This document shows, piece by piece, positions 12,930 to 26,300 of a stretch of DNA of 64,000 nucleotides. Numbering within the stretch: the first letter of the stretch is position 1; the number at the start of each line of letters is the position of its first letter. The translations under genes and the position numbers were made by a program. The stretch comes from Oryzias latipes. Lineage: Eukaryota > Chordata > Actinopteri > Beloniformes > Adrianichthyidae. The DNA is taken from positions 13,443,756 through 13,507,755 of the forward strand of contig NC_019880.2 of the NCBI RefSeq assembly GCF_002234675.1, written 5' to 3'. The notes beneath the pieces were generated by a model, which was not told the origin of the DNA, did no database searches, and was given only the letters and a program-made list of their open reading frames with translations.

Positions 12930-15438
12930 GTGGGATAGCCTACTGTCACCTGCAGATTTTTATTTTAATAAACATTTTGTCAAAAATATATTAATATTTG
13001 TCAGTTAAAAAGAAAATGATTCAAGCATATCTCATTTAGCTATCTGATAGTATTTCATTGTAACGCTAAGTAATAAATACTTCCAATTTCTGTCAAGTTA
13101 ATTAATTTTTATAAAAGGGATTTAAAATAATTTCAAAAATTAATGAGTAAAGTATTATGTAGGAAATATTCATTTAAAAAGCATGTATGTTTGTTTTATT
13201 TACCCTAGTTTTTCAGTCTTCACACTAAAAATAAAAAAGTAGGAGCTTATTTCATAATTCCTTAGAGTTTCTGGATCATGTATTTCACGAGTTTCCAGTG
13301 TAACCTTTAGTTGGGAAAGTGAGATGGGACAAGGGGGAGTGAAGGGAAGAAGGATGGCAGAAGGATTTTTTTCCCCTCTTTTTTAATTGAACCGCTTCTG
13401 TGTTGTGGTATTTCTCCAGCACTTCTCCTGCCCTCCACATTTCTTCATCTCCATAACAGTGGCTGCGGGGCACAGCAGCCACGGGAGATAAATTTAGCAT
13501 TTCATTAGGAGCACGGGGGCTGTCAATAAAATGTGTTAAGTCGCATGGAATGAGAATCAGGGAGCAACGGGGCTCGTTTGTTCCGATGCGAAGACGTTAC
13601 GCCGCTATCGACAGGGGCCTTTAGAGAAAGCAGGACCTGTCCTGCTCTGATCAATGCGCGCCTGGGTCACTGGGGCGCTTTGCCTTGTTTTGTCGGCAGC
13701 TGAAAAATGAAAATGCTGATGGTGAGACTTTGCTTTCAAACAGCAGAGCTTTTGGAGGGGAGGTGGGTAAAGGAGTGAGCAGAGACAGGGATCGAGGAGA
13801 CAAGGGGGGTGGGTGTCCTGAATGTTAGAACAATGTCTCTGGGAGATTGCTCTCCTGGGAGGCCCCCCTGTCTGACAACTGTGAAAATTCATAGCGATTG
13901 ATTTTGTAATTAGCAGTTTATCAATTGGATCGACGTGAACTCACTGATGGATTGCAAGGAAATTGTTTCTTCAAAGTTGTTTTTTTTTTTTTTCCACTTT
14001 CCTACAGATTGCAAACACTGTGTGCACCCCCTCCCCTCTTTTTTTCCCTCCCATCTGTTGAGATGTCTTCATTCATCCAGTTTTTTCTTCCTCACTGCAA
14101 ACCATTTTGTTTAGACACAGTTCAGTGCAGGTTGTTTTTTAAAGTGTGTGTCTGGAAACCCGTGCCTCAGGAAACACAAATAGTCTGCAGAATTATAGCT
14201 TGTTAGGATTTGAATACAAACTGTAAAAAAGTACAAGCGATATTTATGTCGCACTGCCTCATCTTTTGAGATATTTTCTCCCCTCTTTTGTTCTTCCATC
14301 CTCCCTCTGTCTCCCTCCTCCCATTTTCACTTTCCAAAACGACCTACTTCATTTTACCACTGCGGATTTGAAAACCTTCATGCTGAGAAATGTCTCAAGG
14401 TCCTGGGAATACACTTGTTCCAGTCAATGAATTTGGGGTGAAGCCTGGAATCTGTTTTGCTTTTTATTGTCCCATATGGTAAAATATGCAGCGCCAAGGT
14501 GAAGCAAGTCAGGCAGCCAATGACGTGCCGCCTCTGGAGTGCATGATGCCAGTTAACCAGGGGGAGAAACTGTGACCCAAGACTGACTCTGAGAAATGCT
14601 GGAAGACAGAGCCAGGGGGGATAAAAAAAAAAGGAGGCAAGAATAAGGGGGAAGTGTGGTAATATGATGTGCAGTAGGGTCAGTACACTGTGTGTACTGA
14701 AACTTTAGAGGAGCGAGGAAGAGCGAAGCGAAGCCAGAATAAAACTGCAGACTGTTCTGTAACTGTGAAAGAGGAGGTGGAGATTTTAAAAAAAAAGACA
14801 GTTGCTTACAAATAAATCAAATGACAGTTTTTATATTTTTAGATAAAGAAAAAATCAATATCTTGAGAGATATAGTCCTAAGAAAAAACTGGAAAGGAAT
14901 TGGTTTGTTAAATACCCACTCCAATAAAAATTGTGTTTATGGTGTTTTTTAACATGTTCTTGTGACATTTTTCTCATAATGGCGGACATATCTAAAGAAA
15001 TGTTTGTAGTGTTAGCTTGGAGGTGTGGGGGGCTGTGGGAAAGAGTGTGTAAACAGATGAATGATGGGAAGGGGTGGGTTTACTCTGCACCAACAGTCCC
15101 GCCCACAATTCAGAGGTGAATTTCTAATGAAATACGATTGCTCTGTAGAAACTATGGAAACTGGAAACTTTTACTGGACACGTTTACTTAGCTATGTAGG
15201 TATTATTCATGTTTTTCCCCATCTTTTTTGCTACCTTTCACTTTGTCTTTTTCCCAACTTCTTACAATGGTTGTGTTTCTCACCACGTGCTTTCTGACTT
15301 TTGCAGTAAAGATCAAGCATGACATTTGACTTTGTCTGTGAAATATCAGTTTCTCTTCTCTGCTGTTATTCTGTTACTGTTAGCGAAGATCTCATATTAA
15401 CATATTGGTCAAATCTTCCTTTATTCTTGCCCCAGCAG
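12930..15438 (+). other. esrrb intron (2.5 kb)
   Basis: Bounded by donor gtggga and acceptor cccagcag. It contains one truncated copy of the dispersed inverted-repeat family (about 14909-15180) and non-repetitive blocks at 13380-13930 and 14390-14570 that I cannot assign. There is no extra exon. Confidence 0.8.
14909..15180 (+). mobile_element. Copy A of a dispersed inverted-repeat transposon family, truncated
   Basis: It starts TAAATACCCACTCCAATAAA and continues with the family block TTTATGGTGTTTTTTAACAT and TTCTTGTGACATTTTTCTCA. It then skips most of the interior and resumes at CAGATGAATGATGGGAA, TTTACTCTGCACCAACAGTC and TCTGTAGAAACTATGG. The right terminal repeat is missing or unrecognisable, so the end is approximate. 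See the full-length copies at 20521-21132 and 45475-46083. Confidence 0.65.
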
Positions 15439-15683
15439 ATTCCATGCACATAGAGGACATGGAGGCAGTCCAGAAGCTTCAGGATGCTCTCCACGAGGCC
15501 CTGCAGGACTTTGAGTGCAGTCAGCATCAGGAGGACCCCCGACGGGCCGGAAAACTGCTCATGACCCTGCCCCTGCTGAGGCAGACTGCCACCAAGGCCG
15601 TGCAGCACTTTTACAGCATCAAGGTGCAGGGCAAGGTGCCCATGCACAAACTCTTTCTGGAAATGCTGGAGGCCAAGGTCTGA
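15439..15683 (+). CDS. esrrb: esrrb terminal coding exon: helices 9-12 and AF-2
   Basis: Acceptor cccagcag precedes 15439; the stop TGA is at 15681-15683. It begins [20 protein letters not shown] and contains [26 protein letters not shown] and the terminal [16 protein letters not shown]. The last part is the AF-2 helix that recruits coactivators such as PGC-1 without added ligand. The C-terminus has the full family length, with no truncation. The exon contains ERR-beta-like (SQ, GKLL, QGKVPM) and ERR-gamma-like (EDPRRAGK) residues. Confidence 0.96.
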
Positions 15684-17776
15684 TTGAAGGGTGGCACCCT
15701 GGCCACGGCTTTGGTGGAAGCTGCATTGAGGGAAGGAAGAGACTTGAACCAAGAACGAGCCATCTCAGAAGAGTGACATCCCCTCAGAAGGACAGAGATC
15801 GACCTCTTTTACTTCTGCTCTTCATAATAAACGGGGACTGTAAAATAAAATAAAAAAGCAAGAGATGCAAAACTTGGTTATAAGTATAAATACGAAAATG
15901 ATGCAGATTAATTTAAAATATATAAGAAATAGTATGTACAGTTATAATTCTTTGTTAATTGTCAGTGGTCATGCTCTGTATGAACGAAGACCCTTGTACC
16001 CCTTTAGGATCTTCAGAACAGAAGACAAAAAGCTTTTTTTTTTCCAGAAAACATCATAAAAAATGTCTTCTCAAGAAAGTGAGAACTTTATAGGCAGACT
16101 CGCCCAACTCTCAGCTGTGGTTTCGGTTGGACTTGGCCAGAACATGTAAATATTTATTATTTGAAAGGGCAAAGTGTACAGTTTAAAGTTTGGGTGAACT
16201 TTTTTTTCTGTTGTACCCATGATCTCATCCAGAAAAAAAAAAGAGCAAAAACTAAGAACATTGTTACTTAAATGTGAACTCCTATCAGTTTAACTGTCCT
16301 TGAATATACCTCTCCACAGCTGTAAACAGTGTGACCTTTGTAGATCTGTCAGCCTGGAAGACTTGCTGGTCCCACATCTATCCAATCTAGCAGAGGCAGG
16401 TGAAAAAAAAGGTCAGGCATCTTATTCTGTAGTAACACAGCAATAATAAAGGGAGCTGTTGGGAAGCTGAGCATTTTTCCTCTGTTTCATGTGCTATTCA
16501 ATGCTGCTGTTGCACAAAGACCATGCCTGTGAGTGTCTCAGTTTAAACCGCAGGCGATAACCCTGCGTTTATGTATCACATTTCCCGTTTGACAGCGGTT
16601 GTGTCGATTGTGTTGCTCACATGGTACACTCCAGATTTGGTTAAGCCTGTGAAAATTGACATTCAAACAGATGACCCAGTCCAGTCTATGGTAAAAGATA
16701 ATGGGCGGGTGAGTTATGGCAGTTTCAAAGGATTGATGCAGAGTGGCAGAAGTCCACAGGATTCCTTGTTCAAACAATCAGAGGCCCACATGTCAGCCAC
16801 TCTATTTTGGGCACTTTTAAGCCTGTGGCAGAGTCATAGCACTAGCAGGGAGCAAGTAGTCCAGCATCTGCTCTCAACTTTTTAGACAGCTCCTGTCTTT
16901 TAATAGCTCTGCCTGCATTTATAGAGCTTTAACCAAACAGAGGTACATGGCAGGTGCAGAGTCAAAGCGGTGGCTCTTCACACGGGGGTTTATTTCTAGC
17001 TGGCAGGATACAGTTGTCCAGGCAGCCACAAGTTCACGTGGAACACTTGACTGCATGTTTACACGGTGGCCACTGTGGAGCTCCGCCCATGTCATCAGCC
17101 TAGAGGGGGAAGAAAGGCAGCTGTGAGGGAAAGTCGGGATGCCCGAGCATGCACGTGTGACTAGCTATGCAAGAAACAAAGTGTCAGCAAGCGTGGGAGG
17201 TTAACAGCATCCTGACAGTGTGTCTGTACAAGGTGTGATCTCTAGTGGGAGAATGATCTGACTCTCCCTTCTGATCAAGCTTGTCCACAAGTCCTTTATG
17301 CTGAGCGTTAGCAGCAGTGTAGTCCAACAGAACGGCACTCCATTTAAGGTAGAATCGTGCGTGATTAATTGTCCCAAATGCCGGGATCAAAGGTGTCCCT
17401 GAAATTGTGCAGAGCATTGTCGTATTTGTGACATCAAAGGGCAGCAGTGAACATTCAGCCAGCATGCCTTTTTACGTAGCAGCTTGATTGGTCCCTCAGT
17501 GCAGGACAACTTCCCACCATGATCAAACTCCCACCTCCAAGTTCCACCAGCTGCTGTCCAGTTTGCAGGCTAACACTGAAAAGGGGTTAACCAACTATTG
17601 TTACTTTTGTGCAATACAGCAGGGACCAATTCTGACTGAAGCCATGTTAAAAGCATGCTTAAGCTTACATTTGGAAGAATGTGTTGGCCATACAGGGAAA
17701 TATTCTAAACTCTTCTAATCAAAATTGTGTAATCTGTGAATCTAAACTATAATTAGGTGCAGTAAAATATAATAAA
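15684..17776 (+). other. esrrb 3' untranslated region and flank (extent uncertain)
   Basis: The sequence after the stop has a first AATAAA at 15826-15831, followed by further AATAAA-like hexamers to about 15856. A later one occurs at 17771-17776. ERR-beta and ERR-gamma transcripts often have long 3' UTRs, so use of the distal site is possible but not shown. AT-rich, ATTTA-containing stretches occur at 15850-16240. The block 17200-17480 is GC-balanced and non-repetitive and could be a conserved element. No other gene was seen. Confidence 0.5.
15826..15831 (+). terminator. Proximal polyadenylation signal AATAAA of esrrb
   Basis: A canonical hexamer 143 bp after the stop codon, followed within 25 bp by more A-rich AATAAAA-type hexamers. 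It is the first plausible cleavage signal. Whether it or the distal hexamer at 17771 is the main site cannot be told from sequence. Confidence 0.45.
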
Positions 17777-20520
17777 AGCATTTGGTGTTGGCCTGAGATT
17801 CTATCGAAATCAATAGAATCACAATAATTTATTTTGTTCTTTCCTATGACTGTGTATTAAGTAACAGACATGTCATCGCAAACTGTGTCTACATGTGTAC
17901 TGTAAATATATAAACATCAAAACAGTAGGATTGCCGAAGATAAAAGTATGCAGCGCCCTGCTCACTATACTACCTCATTGTCATGTTGTTATTTTCCTGA
18001 TAAAATATTTTGTGCTCTGTATTATTCTCATATCCAGGATGTACCTGAGCCATCCATTTTTTTTTATCAAGAAGAGGAAAAAAAGTACTTTTGTCCTCCT
18101 GCCAGAAAAAAAATGTTGAATTGTGGGTAAAGCTTTTCCTATTTGACTCAAAGTTTTATTTGTAAAGCATGCTTCATGTTGAACTTTCGAGTTGACCATC
18201 AATGTCCCCTAGTTTAGTTTCTGAGCAGGTGTGTTGGTATGAACAGCAGTGTGTCAGAATTGGTCCCTCTTATGACAAATTGCAAACAGAGACGGGTAAC
18301 TGATTTCCTATCTCTGTGCTTTGAGTATTTATGGTGTGAAATTTATCATTTGGCATTGGTGTACATTGATATCTCTGATTGTTGATTCAACAATATCTGT
18401 GTAACTTTGATTTTTAAAAGGTAAAGGATCGATAAATTAAACACTCACTGAACTCTGATTCTGATCTCTGATACTCTTCTTTTGTGAACTTTGTTCAACC
18501 CACTCACAGTTGTACATTTGACAGGAAATCTAATTGGGTTCAAAAGTGAAGCCTGAAGTGGGAGGAGTCTAATGACGAGTTTCCTCCACTCACTTAAACA
18601 ATATTCCTGAAATGGCAATTGGATGGGGCAATGTAAGGCTTTTCTAGGCACTAATACGCCAATTAAAAAAAATAATCAAAAAAATAACCACATTTGAACT
18701 CTAATAAAATCTGAATTAATCTGTTTTCTAAACCTGCTGTACTTCCACAGCTACTGAAGGGACAACTGGACAGTTTGCCGCCGCAAGGCACCATAAATAA
18801 AATATCCTATTAAAAATAAAATCCCCCTAATCCTACCCAATGTTTTCATTAAATAAAACGTTTGACAAAAAAATCTTTTTTGTGTGTAAAACTTGACTTC
18901 TTTACACAGGTGTCAATACAAAGTTGCTGCCTTTTGTAACCTGTCCCTAGTGGTCCTTGGAGGAACTACAGCATTCCTGGTTTGGGTCGAACTGGAAGGT
19001 TGGGGACTAAAGTGGAGGAAACCTTCACCCTAGCCCTGCCCCTTTTGTTTGGTGGAAATATCCCTTCACATAACTTGCGGTGGATGATCTGCACTGAAAT
19101 GGAACAAAGAGGAGACTTCACCTCCCAAAAGATGTGCGATTGGTGGCAGCAGGTGAGGCAAGCCAGTTAAAGCGTCAGCCAGGCTACCCAGCCATTCAAT
19201 AATCAGTCGCGAATGTCGGGCCAGGAGTGTTGAAAACTGATCCGTCACATGAAAGACATGGACATGCTAGCACTGTGATGGGGGAATTTAGGGGGGATGC
19301 AGCTCCATTATTTCAGGAAGCTGATATTCCAAGGAGTTAAGCATTCTCTTTTCTATATAATTAAAAGAGCCAATTTCCCTTTTTTTTAAATAATGTCCTA
19401 CCAAGCAATTAATTTTAGTAATCATAGCATGAAAAAGGATAAACAGAGAGTCTTGCAAAAGATACACATAAAAAACACACTGAGAGCAACATTGTTTCCC
19501 CATGCAAATCATGTTAGTCCAAATCTAGTCGTCAATAAGTTTCCCACGGATACAGTACTGAGGCAATCATTTACTCCAATGGACAGGTCAAAACACCTTT
19601 CATTAGACCTACAAGGCATCTCATGGAGATGCGGCCCTGCCAGCAGCTGCATGACTGCTGTATATTGCTTATGTGTGTTTCATTATTCCCAAAGCAGCGT
19701 TGATGACGGTAAGGGAAAGGATTACACGTCAGGGTGAGTGATTGGGTTTGAACAGAGCTGCTGCATACACTTTGTATCAACCCAGGGCTCAAATTACACT
19801 TAGGTTGAAAACGTAGCACGTAAATGCCCAGGAGAGCTTGTGGCACAGAAATGAAGAGTGGGCCACCATCTTTTCCCCTCTCTGCTGCTCTGCAACACAC
19901 ACTCAAACGTTTCACGTCTTTTCTTCATAAAATAGCTTTTTGACCCTTTCCTCTCCTTCCTCCCTTTGCCCCCTAGTCATTTTTGAGGCACAACTATTCT
20001 ATACAGGCATTCTCATTGTTCCATTCATTCTTTCAGGTGTATTTATTTCTCCATTTGTAATATTGCAGGCACCAGCCGACAAGACTATGACTATTGAATA
20101 ACAGGATCCAAAGCGTTTTCACAACCATGGAGCTATCAGACAGAAACAATGCATCACATCAATTTTTAAAAAACAAACAGTTTGTTGTATTGTTGTCTTG
20201 AACTACATTTGACTGATAAAAAATCTCTCAGCTTTGCAGATGACTCTGTTTTCTTAAAAAAAGAAATGGAAAAAAAGGCTTAATTTTAAATAGATTCTGA
20301 TAAACTGCTGTACCTGTCCAAATAGCAATATGTGAGCCACGCATCTTCACCCCCTTCCCATGACTGATCAATAGGCTGTCAAGGTGCATATCAGGCTTAC
20401 AGGCCAGGCCATCTGAGATCTAACCTCTCTCATTTTCCTCCCTCACTGTTTTAAGAGCATTTATCAGGTTTTACTCCTGTGCTGCCTCATGCATGGATGA
20501 ACAATGGTCCCTTAAATCCT

Positions 20521-21132
20521 TAAAGACTCACTTTGAGAAAAATTGTGCTTTATGGTGGTTTTTTTACGTGTTCTTGTGGCATTTTTCTCTTAATTGTGGC
20601 ACAAATGTAAAGAAAATCAAGCTTAAAATTGAGTTTCTGACTATTTCTTTATTCAAATAGTTTATGAATCAGAATCTGACACAGAAACGCCATTAAAAAA
20701 AGCTATTAGGGCAGGCCACAAGTTGCCTGCTCTGCTCTATTCTGATGCATCCACTCATAGACGACTAGATCCTTGTATGTCTTTGTTTGTTGGCATCTGG
20801 CTCAAAACTGTACAGCTAAATTGCTCCAATATGGCTCACCATTTATGTTGCAACACTAATATTAGATTGGGTCTGAGGGGCTGTAAGCTATCAGGTAAGA
20901 AAAATCCATTTGTAAACAAATGGATGATAGGAAGTAAAGGCAGGCTTACTCTGCAGCAACAATACCGCCTATAACCCAGAGGCAAATGTCCAATAAACTC
21001 CTGCCGCTCTGCATACAGTCTCCTGGAAACCGACTATATTTTTTAAAATTTTGGCTAAAAACGGCATTTTCATAATTAAAAGATCACTGGCAATGCTTGT
21101 TGCAGATCATAGATGTTTGGAGTGGGTCTTGA
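20521..21132 (+). mobile_element. Copy B of the dispersed inverted-repeat transposon family, near full length
   Basis: About 612 bp. The left end is TAAAGACTCACTTTGAG and the right end TTTGGAGTGGGTCTTGA, whose reverse complement TCAAGACCCACTCCAAA is the same inverted terminal sequence. Internal family blocks are present in order: TTCTTGTGGCATTTTTCTC, TGATGCATCCACTCATAGAC, ATGTCTTTGTTTG, CAAATGGATGATAGGAAG, GGCTTACTCTGCAGCAACAA and TTTTGGCTAAAAACGGCA. There is no transposase reading frame, so it is nonautonomous. I could not place the family in a known superfamily. Confidence 0.7.
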
Positions 21133-22799
21133 TGTTATCTTTTTTAATGAACTTGTATGCAATCACACCCGTAGATTCCTTAAAAAGTATAATCTTTTTC
21201 CTTGTTTGAACCTCAAAACGAGGAGCACATCACGTGGTGCAGAAATTATGCACAAGGTCCCATAAGAGCATTTCCCGTGGGATGTGGGAGAAGGCGCCGC
21301 ACACGATGAGGCCACATCAAACCAGCAGAGGTGCAGAGAAAATAAAAATCAGTGCCCTTGTGTTTTTCTAATACCTAAACGTTGTAGGAGCACAAGTGCT
21401 CTGGGAGGGCAGGTGGGCAATAAACTGTATCAAAATACACATGCGCACAGATAACTGAAAGTGAGCAGTTTTCTTACTTTCTTCAAGATTTATTTTCCCA
21501 ACTGTATCTTTGCGCCGCTCACTGATACGAAGCTGCAGGGGAGAAGAAATATTCCCAACTATCTGTCGAATGTATCTTCCTGTGACCGAGAAAAACACTC
21601 TTGTGAGATGGGTGTGTGCGCACCAGTGTGTGTCTGTGTGTGCAAGGAGGTGGGAGGTCTCTCCTTACTGTTTTATTGCGTCTGCCATGTATTCACACGT
21701 TCTTATAGGCATTTCCAATTTAAACTGTGGTTTGGAAATAATGAAGGGAGATAAGGAAGATCAGTTGGAACAACTAACACAGCTTCCTGTGCAAAGACAG
21801 CCGTTTAACAAAATTAGATTGTTGTGTGTTGTTTGCCTTCCCTGTCATACAAAAGAGTATTTATTCATGAATGTTTTTTCTTACTAAAAAATATAAATGA
21901 ATTTTCATTCAAACATACTTACACATTTATGATAATATCATTTTGTTTTCCTTTCTCTTCCATGTATCATGGGGAATCATCCCGAGGATTTTCTAGAATT
22001 CGAGGACCAAGGAGGAAATGGTCAGACTCTGCCCCATAGGGAAGCCACACATGGACCTGACCTTTACTGTGTGTCAAGCAAAGGTTAGAAATCTTTACTG
22101 GCCTTAAAGCAAATGCTCTTGTTTGCCATAATGGAGGAGGCCCCCTGCCTTTTTTGGAGCCAAAGACCGAGTCCGGTCCCGAGAGATTACAGTCTGATGG
22201 AATTCTCTGTCTCTGTCTATGCACTCACTCACACACCTACTGTCTTCACTCCTTTACTGGCTTATCCTTCAATCCAAGTGAGTGTCACACCTCTTGTATC
22301 AAACAAGCTAACCCCTATATTCTCCAAGGATTTATTTAAAGTAACAACATTTCCATGTATATATTAAAGTCCTGCTTATTACCACTTTAGTGTTTGGAGA
22401 TGAGCAGGTACTCAAGTAGTCAACATGATGATGCAGTGAGAAACAGAGACATGATCAACCTTTTAAGACTTCTCCATGGAAATCACCCATCCCTTATCCT
22501 CATATGAGACATACTATAGAAATGTCATAAATATTGGTGGGGCCTATAGACATGTTGTACACCATATAACACATATGAGCGCTCGTAATTCTCGCATTTA
22601 TATTCATAAATGTGATTTTGTGTTTAAAATATGACTCATAAAGCCTGATATATGGAAATTGGAGGATCATTTGTGATTCCTGAATTAAATATCGTATAGA
22701 TCACATGGTTTATGTCCTTTTCTCCGCTTGCCTAGAAAAGGAAGCCTTGACCATGCAGGTAATTTACAGTGTTATGGGATGAGTGCAAAACATGCTGTA

Positions 22800-23340
22800 A
22801 ATAAATAAGGCTCGACCCATTTCATTTTGGAACAATGGGGAGGATGGCTTCGCCTACTGCCACCCCCCCTCTATCTTCATCCCAATATGCCCCACCCTGC
22901 TGCCCCATTGTAACAGTCCCTTCACTCAGTGCATCTGTATATCACCCAGAGAAGAGGGGACTGCAAATGGGGCAGCAAGCGACACTATGCAGTCCATTTG
23001 CTAATTTCAATATGGTGTCCGTCTGCGAAAGTGTGGCCTTGGGCATGGCAGCAGCCGCTGCTTGGTTCGCCAGCGTCCCCCCCCTCACTGTCCCTTTGAC
23101 CTTGTACTCAATCACAAACAGGCCTATTGACATTCTAAGAAACTGCACAAATCACATCTGCGCCCTTAGCTTGGGGAACAACTCTGCTGGAAAAATAAGT
23201 GAGATAAATGTAATCATGCATAATTACGAATGGGCAATCACAATGTTATGCACACCAAGTGCCTTTTGCCCGAGTCAGTTAGGGATTGGTGTGTCGCAGG
23301 AGGACTCCTCCAATTATTTCTGTGAGGTATAAGCAGTCAT
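22800..23340. promoter_or_regulatory. Candidate conserved noncoding element overlapping a chance ORF
   Basis: A 540-bp non-repetitive, GC-balanced block containing GGCAGCAGCCGCTGCTTGG and AATCATGCATAATTACGAAT. A 165-codon + strand frame (22835-23332) crosses it, but the translation is low in charged residues, has no recognisable domain and no splice or promoter context. I therefore think it is a regulatory candidate with an accidental open frame. Confidence 0.28.
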
Positions 23341-26300
23341 TTTAGGACACTTTTCAGCATAATTAACACTCCATGGCTTGGCTATTGGACATCCGTAACT
23401 TATAGCTGCATTTGAATTGCAGCAATTTGCTCAATAATGTTCTGCACTGTTATTGCTATAATCATTGCCCAGCTGTACAGGGGAATGTCAAATTGGAATA
23501 AAACTGCATTTTCTTTCATGCAACTCTTCCATTTGTTCAGCTTTTCCTTTAGAACCTTTCAGAAATGGCTAAATTAAAAAAAAGGAAACAACAACACAAT
23601 TTTGCATAAAAACCTCTATATCAATGAAGCACGATTAAAGCAGCTCTCGTGAAATATTTTATGGCTGCCCCAGTTTGCACACATCCAGAGCCCCCTAACA
23701 AATCTGGTTTGTCTCTCATCTTCTCTGCACGTCTTGTCTGTGTGCATCGGAGTGTGTGTGTGATAGGTGTTAGAGCAGGGGCACGGGGACTATTACACAA
23801 TCCTCTCCATGCATTATTGTAATTAGGTTTCCCAGGATGGCTCAATTAAGTCATATCGCTCTGGGGACCCGATGGTTTGTGGTTTGACACTCACTCACAA
23901 GGGGTTCGGTGTGTTAAGTAAGGCACAGAAACACAACCAGAATGGACACAAAGTCAGACAAAAAAAAAAGTTTGCTTTGGCTTTTAAAACTGTCTCCTTG
24001 TTTGCTCTCACAGTGCGAAGGTTAAAAGTGAAGCTCAACTGTTGCAGAGTGGACTGCTCAGTGAGCAGCAGCTTTGAAATGTAATGTAATGCATTTTGTA
24101 ATGAGAAGAGCTTCATCTATAGACCACCTGTTGAACTGCATTTCTGGAAAAATCCTAATCTGATTCACAGGAAATCCTCAAGGGTGGCCAGTAATTCCAA
24201 AGGTCCTGGTTCCGAGTTGCCGCAGGATAAATCTGATGGACACTCGGCATCACTGTAGAGGTCAGCTTTAAGGGTCTGTCCTGGCTCTCTGTGATTATTT
24301 ATTTGTATGAATGGCAACAAACATGAATATGTTTGGAGCAGCGGCATGTCATGTGTGGTGACAAACAAAGGAAGATTCAGCACTTTTCATGATATGTGGT
24401 TACATTACTGGTTTCAAGGCTGGCGCCGAGTTTAAATGCTTCAGTAACATTTCCTTTTATTTATATCCACAGTCCTTGGCAGAAATGAATGAGTTGAGAC
24501 AAGTGCGCGGGGCCGATGTTACGAACAATTTCTTCCTGACATCGGGAAACGAGTATGCACAAGACATTCAGCTCTTTCACTGCCAGTGGCTGACAGGCCG
24601 TCCCAGCCTGGCAGCAGGAGGCCTCTTAAAAAGATTCAATGTCTGCATCAACGTGAAAGTCGTTGTGTCATTATCTTAAATCTTAACTATCCAGCAGGAT
24701 GGAAGTGTGAGAGACAACCATATCTGTCAGGGGTCGGCAGGAGGTGTTTTATTCTCTGTGTACAGTGAACGCTCCTCTCACACGGTGAGATTAGCCGTCT
24801 CAGGCAAGAAAGTCACTCCACAAGGGTCATGCTGCACTCTGTCTTCAATTTACTGCCACTTTTAATATTCTGTCATGTTACAATTTTTATTGCCTGCCTT
24901 TATGGCCACATCCTTATGTCCTGTGCTTATGAACTTTTCTATGCAAATGACTCACTTGAATCAAAGATGGAGTCATGTGGTCTTGGCTTTTTTGGCTACA
25001 AAGACATCAGTGAACACTTTTTATTTGGCAGACACTATGTGTGTGTAGGGCCAACTGGATCGTAGGGGGCAGCTGGTTAGGCAAAAGAAGTGAAGAAACA
25101 CTCCCAGGTACCTGTAATTTAAAAAGGCATCACCGACATCGTAAAGCAACGACCCAGTCTTGTCTTTTTCTCTGCAGCACAGCACATTGAATCACGAGGG
25201 GCTGGTTTCTCTGAGCTCAACATTTGTTCCAGCCTCACCTCCCTGCATTTTCACACTCGTTTTGCTCTCTGACAGCTTGCCTCAGTCTTGTTTTCCTCTC
25301 CTTTGAGGCCTGACATTGCAGCAGTCGGGTTTCAGAAAAGACAATAACAGGATGCTGTCCTGTGGAGACTGTGAACCTGACCAGTGGGCATTGAGGGTGA
25401 ACTTCTGTCTTAGTGCCAGAACAAATCAATATTGATGTTTAGATGCAAACGTCTTGGTTTCTGACGCTTTTTTTCGCCCCAATGCGAATACTTGATGATT
25501 TGATTGGGAAAGATGCACAGAGGAGCGACCTGGGCAGGTGATGTGTGGATGAGGAAGAGGCCACTGAGTGCTCAAGAATGGCCCTAATGAGGGAGGTAAA
25601 TGAAGACATAAAGAGGAAATGGGTACACTTTTCACTTTAGTCTGACATAGTGTTGCTGCCCCTCAAAGCCCTTGAGGGGGCATTTGTAGAGGGTGGGACC
25701 ATACTTCAAATCTCCCTCCTTCTCATGCTAATTGTTGAGGATATTGACCTTGGCAGGGAGAGGAAAATGGGGGACAGAAGAGAAACCAGGTGAGGTGGAT
25801 CTCAGTTCACACACACACATCCATCCTCTGCATTCTTTAGGATTTCTAGAAACTTTGAGGTAAAAAATGTCAAACAGAGAGGAACAATCGATGATGTATC
25901 AGTAGATGTGGCACACGAACAGTTGAAATCAATGGCTTCAACTTCTGGCCTAATTTTCATTGATCTGGAGCACCAACTGTTATCGGATCTACAGGCAGAA
26001 GGTAGGGGTCTCACACGCAAACATTGCCATCGCCAAGCCTGTGTCCTGATCCCCAATCCATGCGGTATGAGTTCACCATCCTGTTCTTCCTCAAGCCCCA
26101 CTCAATGAGTGTCGATAAGCTGGATTGGTGTAGTGACAGGGAGCATTGAAGGAGTCGATGCCGGCAGCAAGAGGCTGCTTTGTTTTAGAAATTATGGCTT
26201 AAAACATGGGCTTGCCCCCACTTTAAATAACAACCTTTCATCAAAAGCATTAGATAAAAATAACACTCTTTGTCTGTTTTTGTCTGAATTTGTCTGTTTT

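Larger units (their letters stand above)
4215..15683 (+). other. esrrb: esrrb locus (estrogen-related receptor, 3' half of coding region)
   Basis: Orphan nuclear receptor of the ERR (NR3B) family, a constitutively active transcription factor that binds extended half-site response elements in the nucleus. Four exons join in frame to give the post-zinc-finger extension ([16 protein letters not shown]), hinge, complete ligand-binding domain and the C-terminal AF-2 helix ending [10 protein letters not shown]. Every junction is GT-AG and phase-consistent. Residues in the third and fourth exons ([35 protein letters not shown]) match ERR-beta as I remember it, whereas the second exon ([18 protein letters not shown]) and parts of the fourth look like ERR-gamma. 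Linkage to prox2 and dlst favours esrrb. The teleost-specific ERR-delta is the main alternative. The two zinc-finger exons were not found in positions 1-4200 and should lie upstream. Confidence 0.85.

Noticed and set aside
12563..12994. 143-codon frame as a single-exon gene
   Set aside because: It contains the esrrb exon 12660-12929, with intron sequence read at both ends.
15515..15853. 112-codon + strand frame over the last esrrb exon
   Set aside because: Frame-shifted shadow of the coding exon, extending into the 3' UTR.
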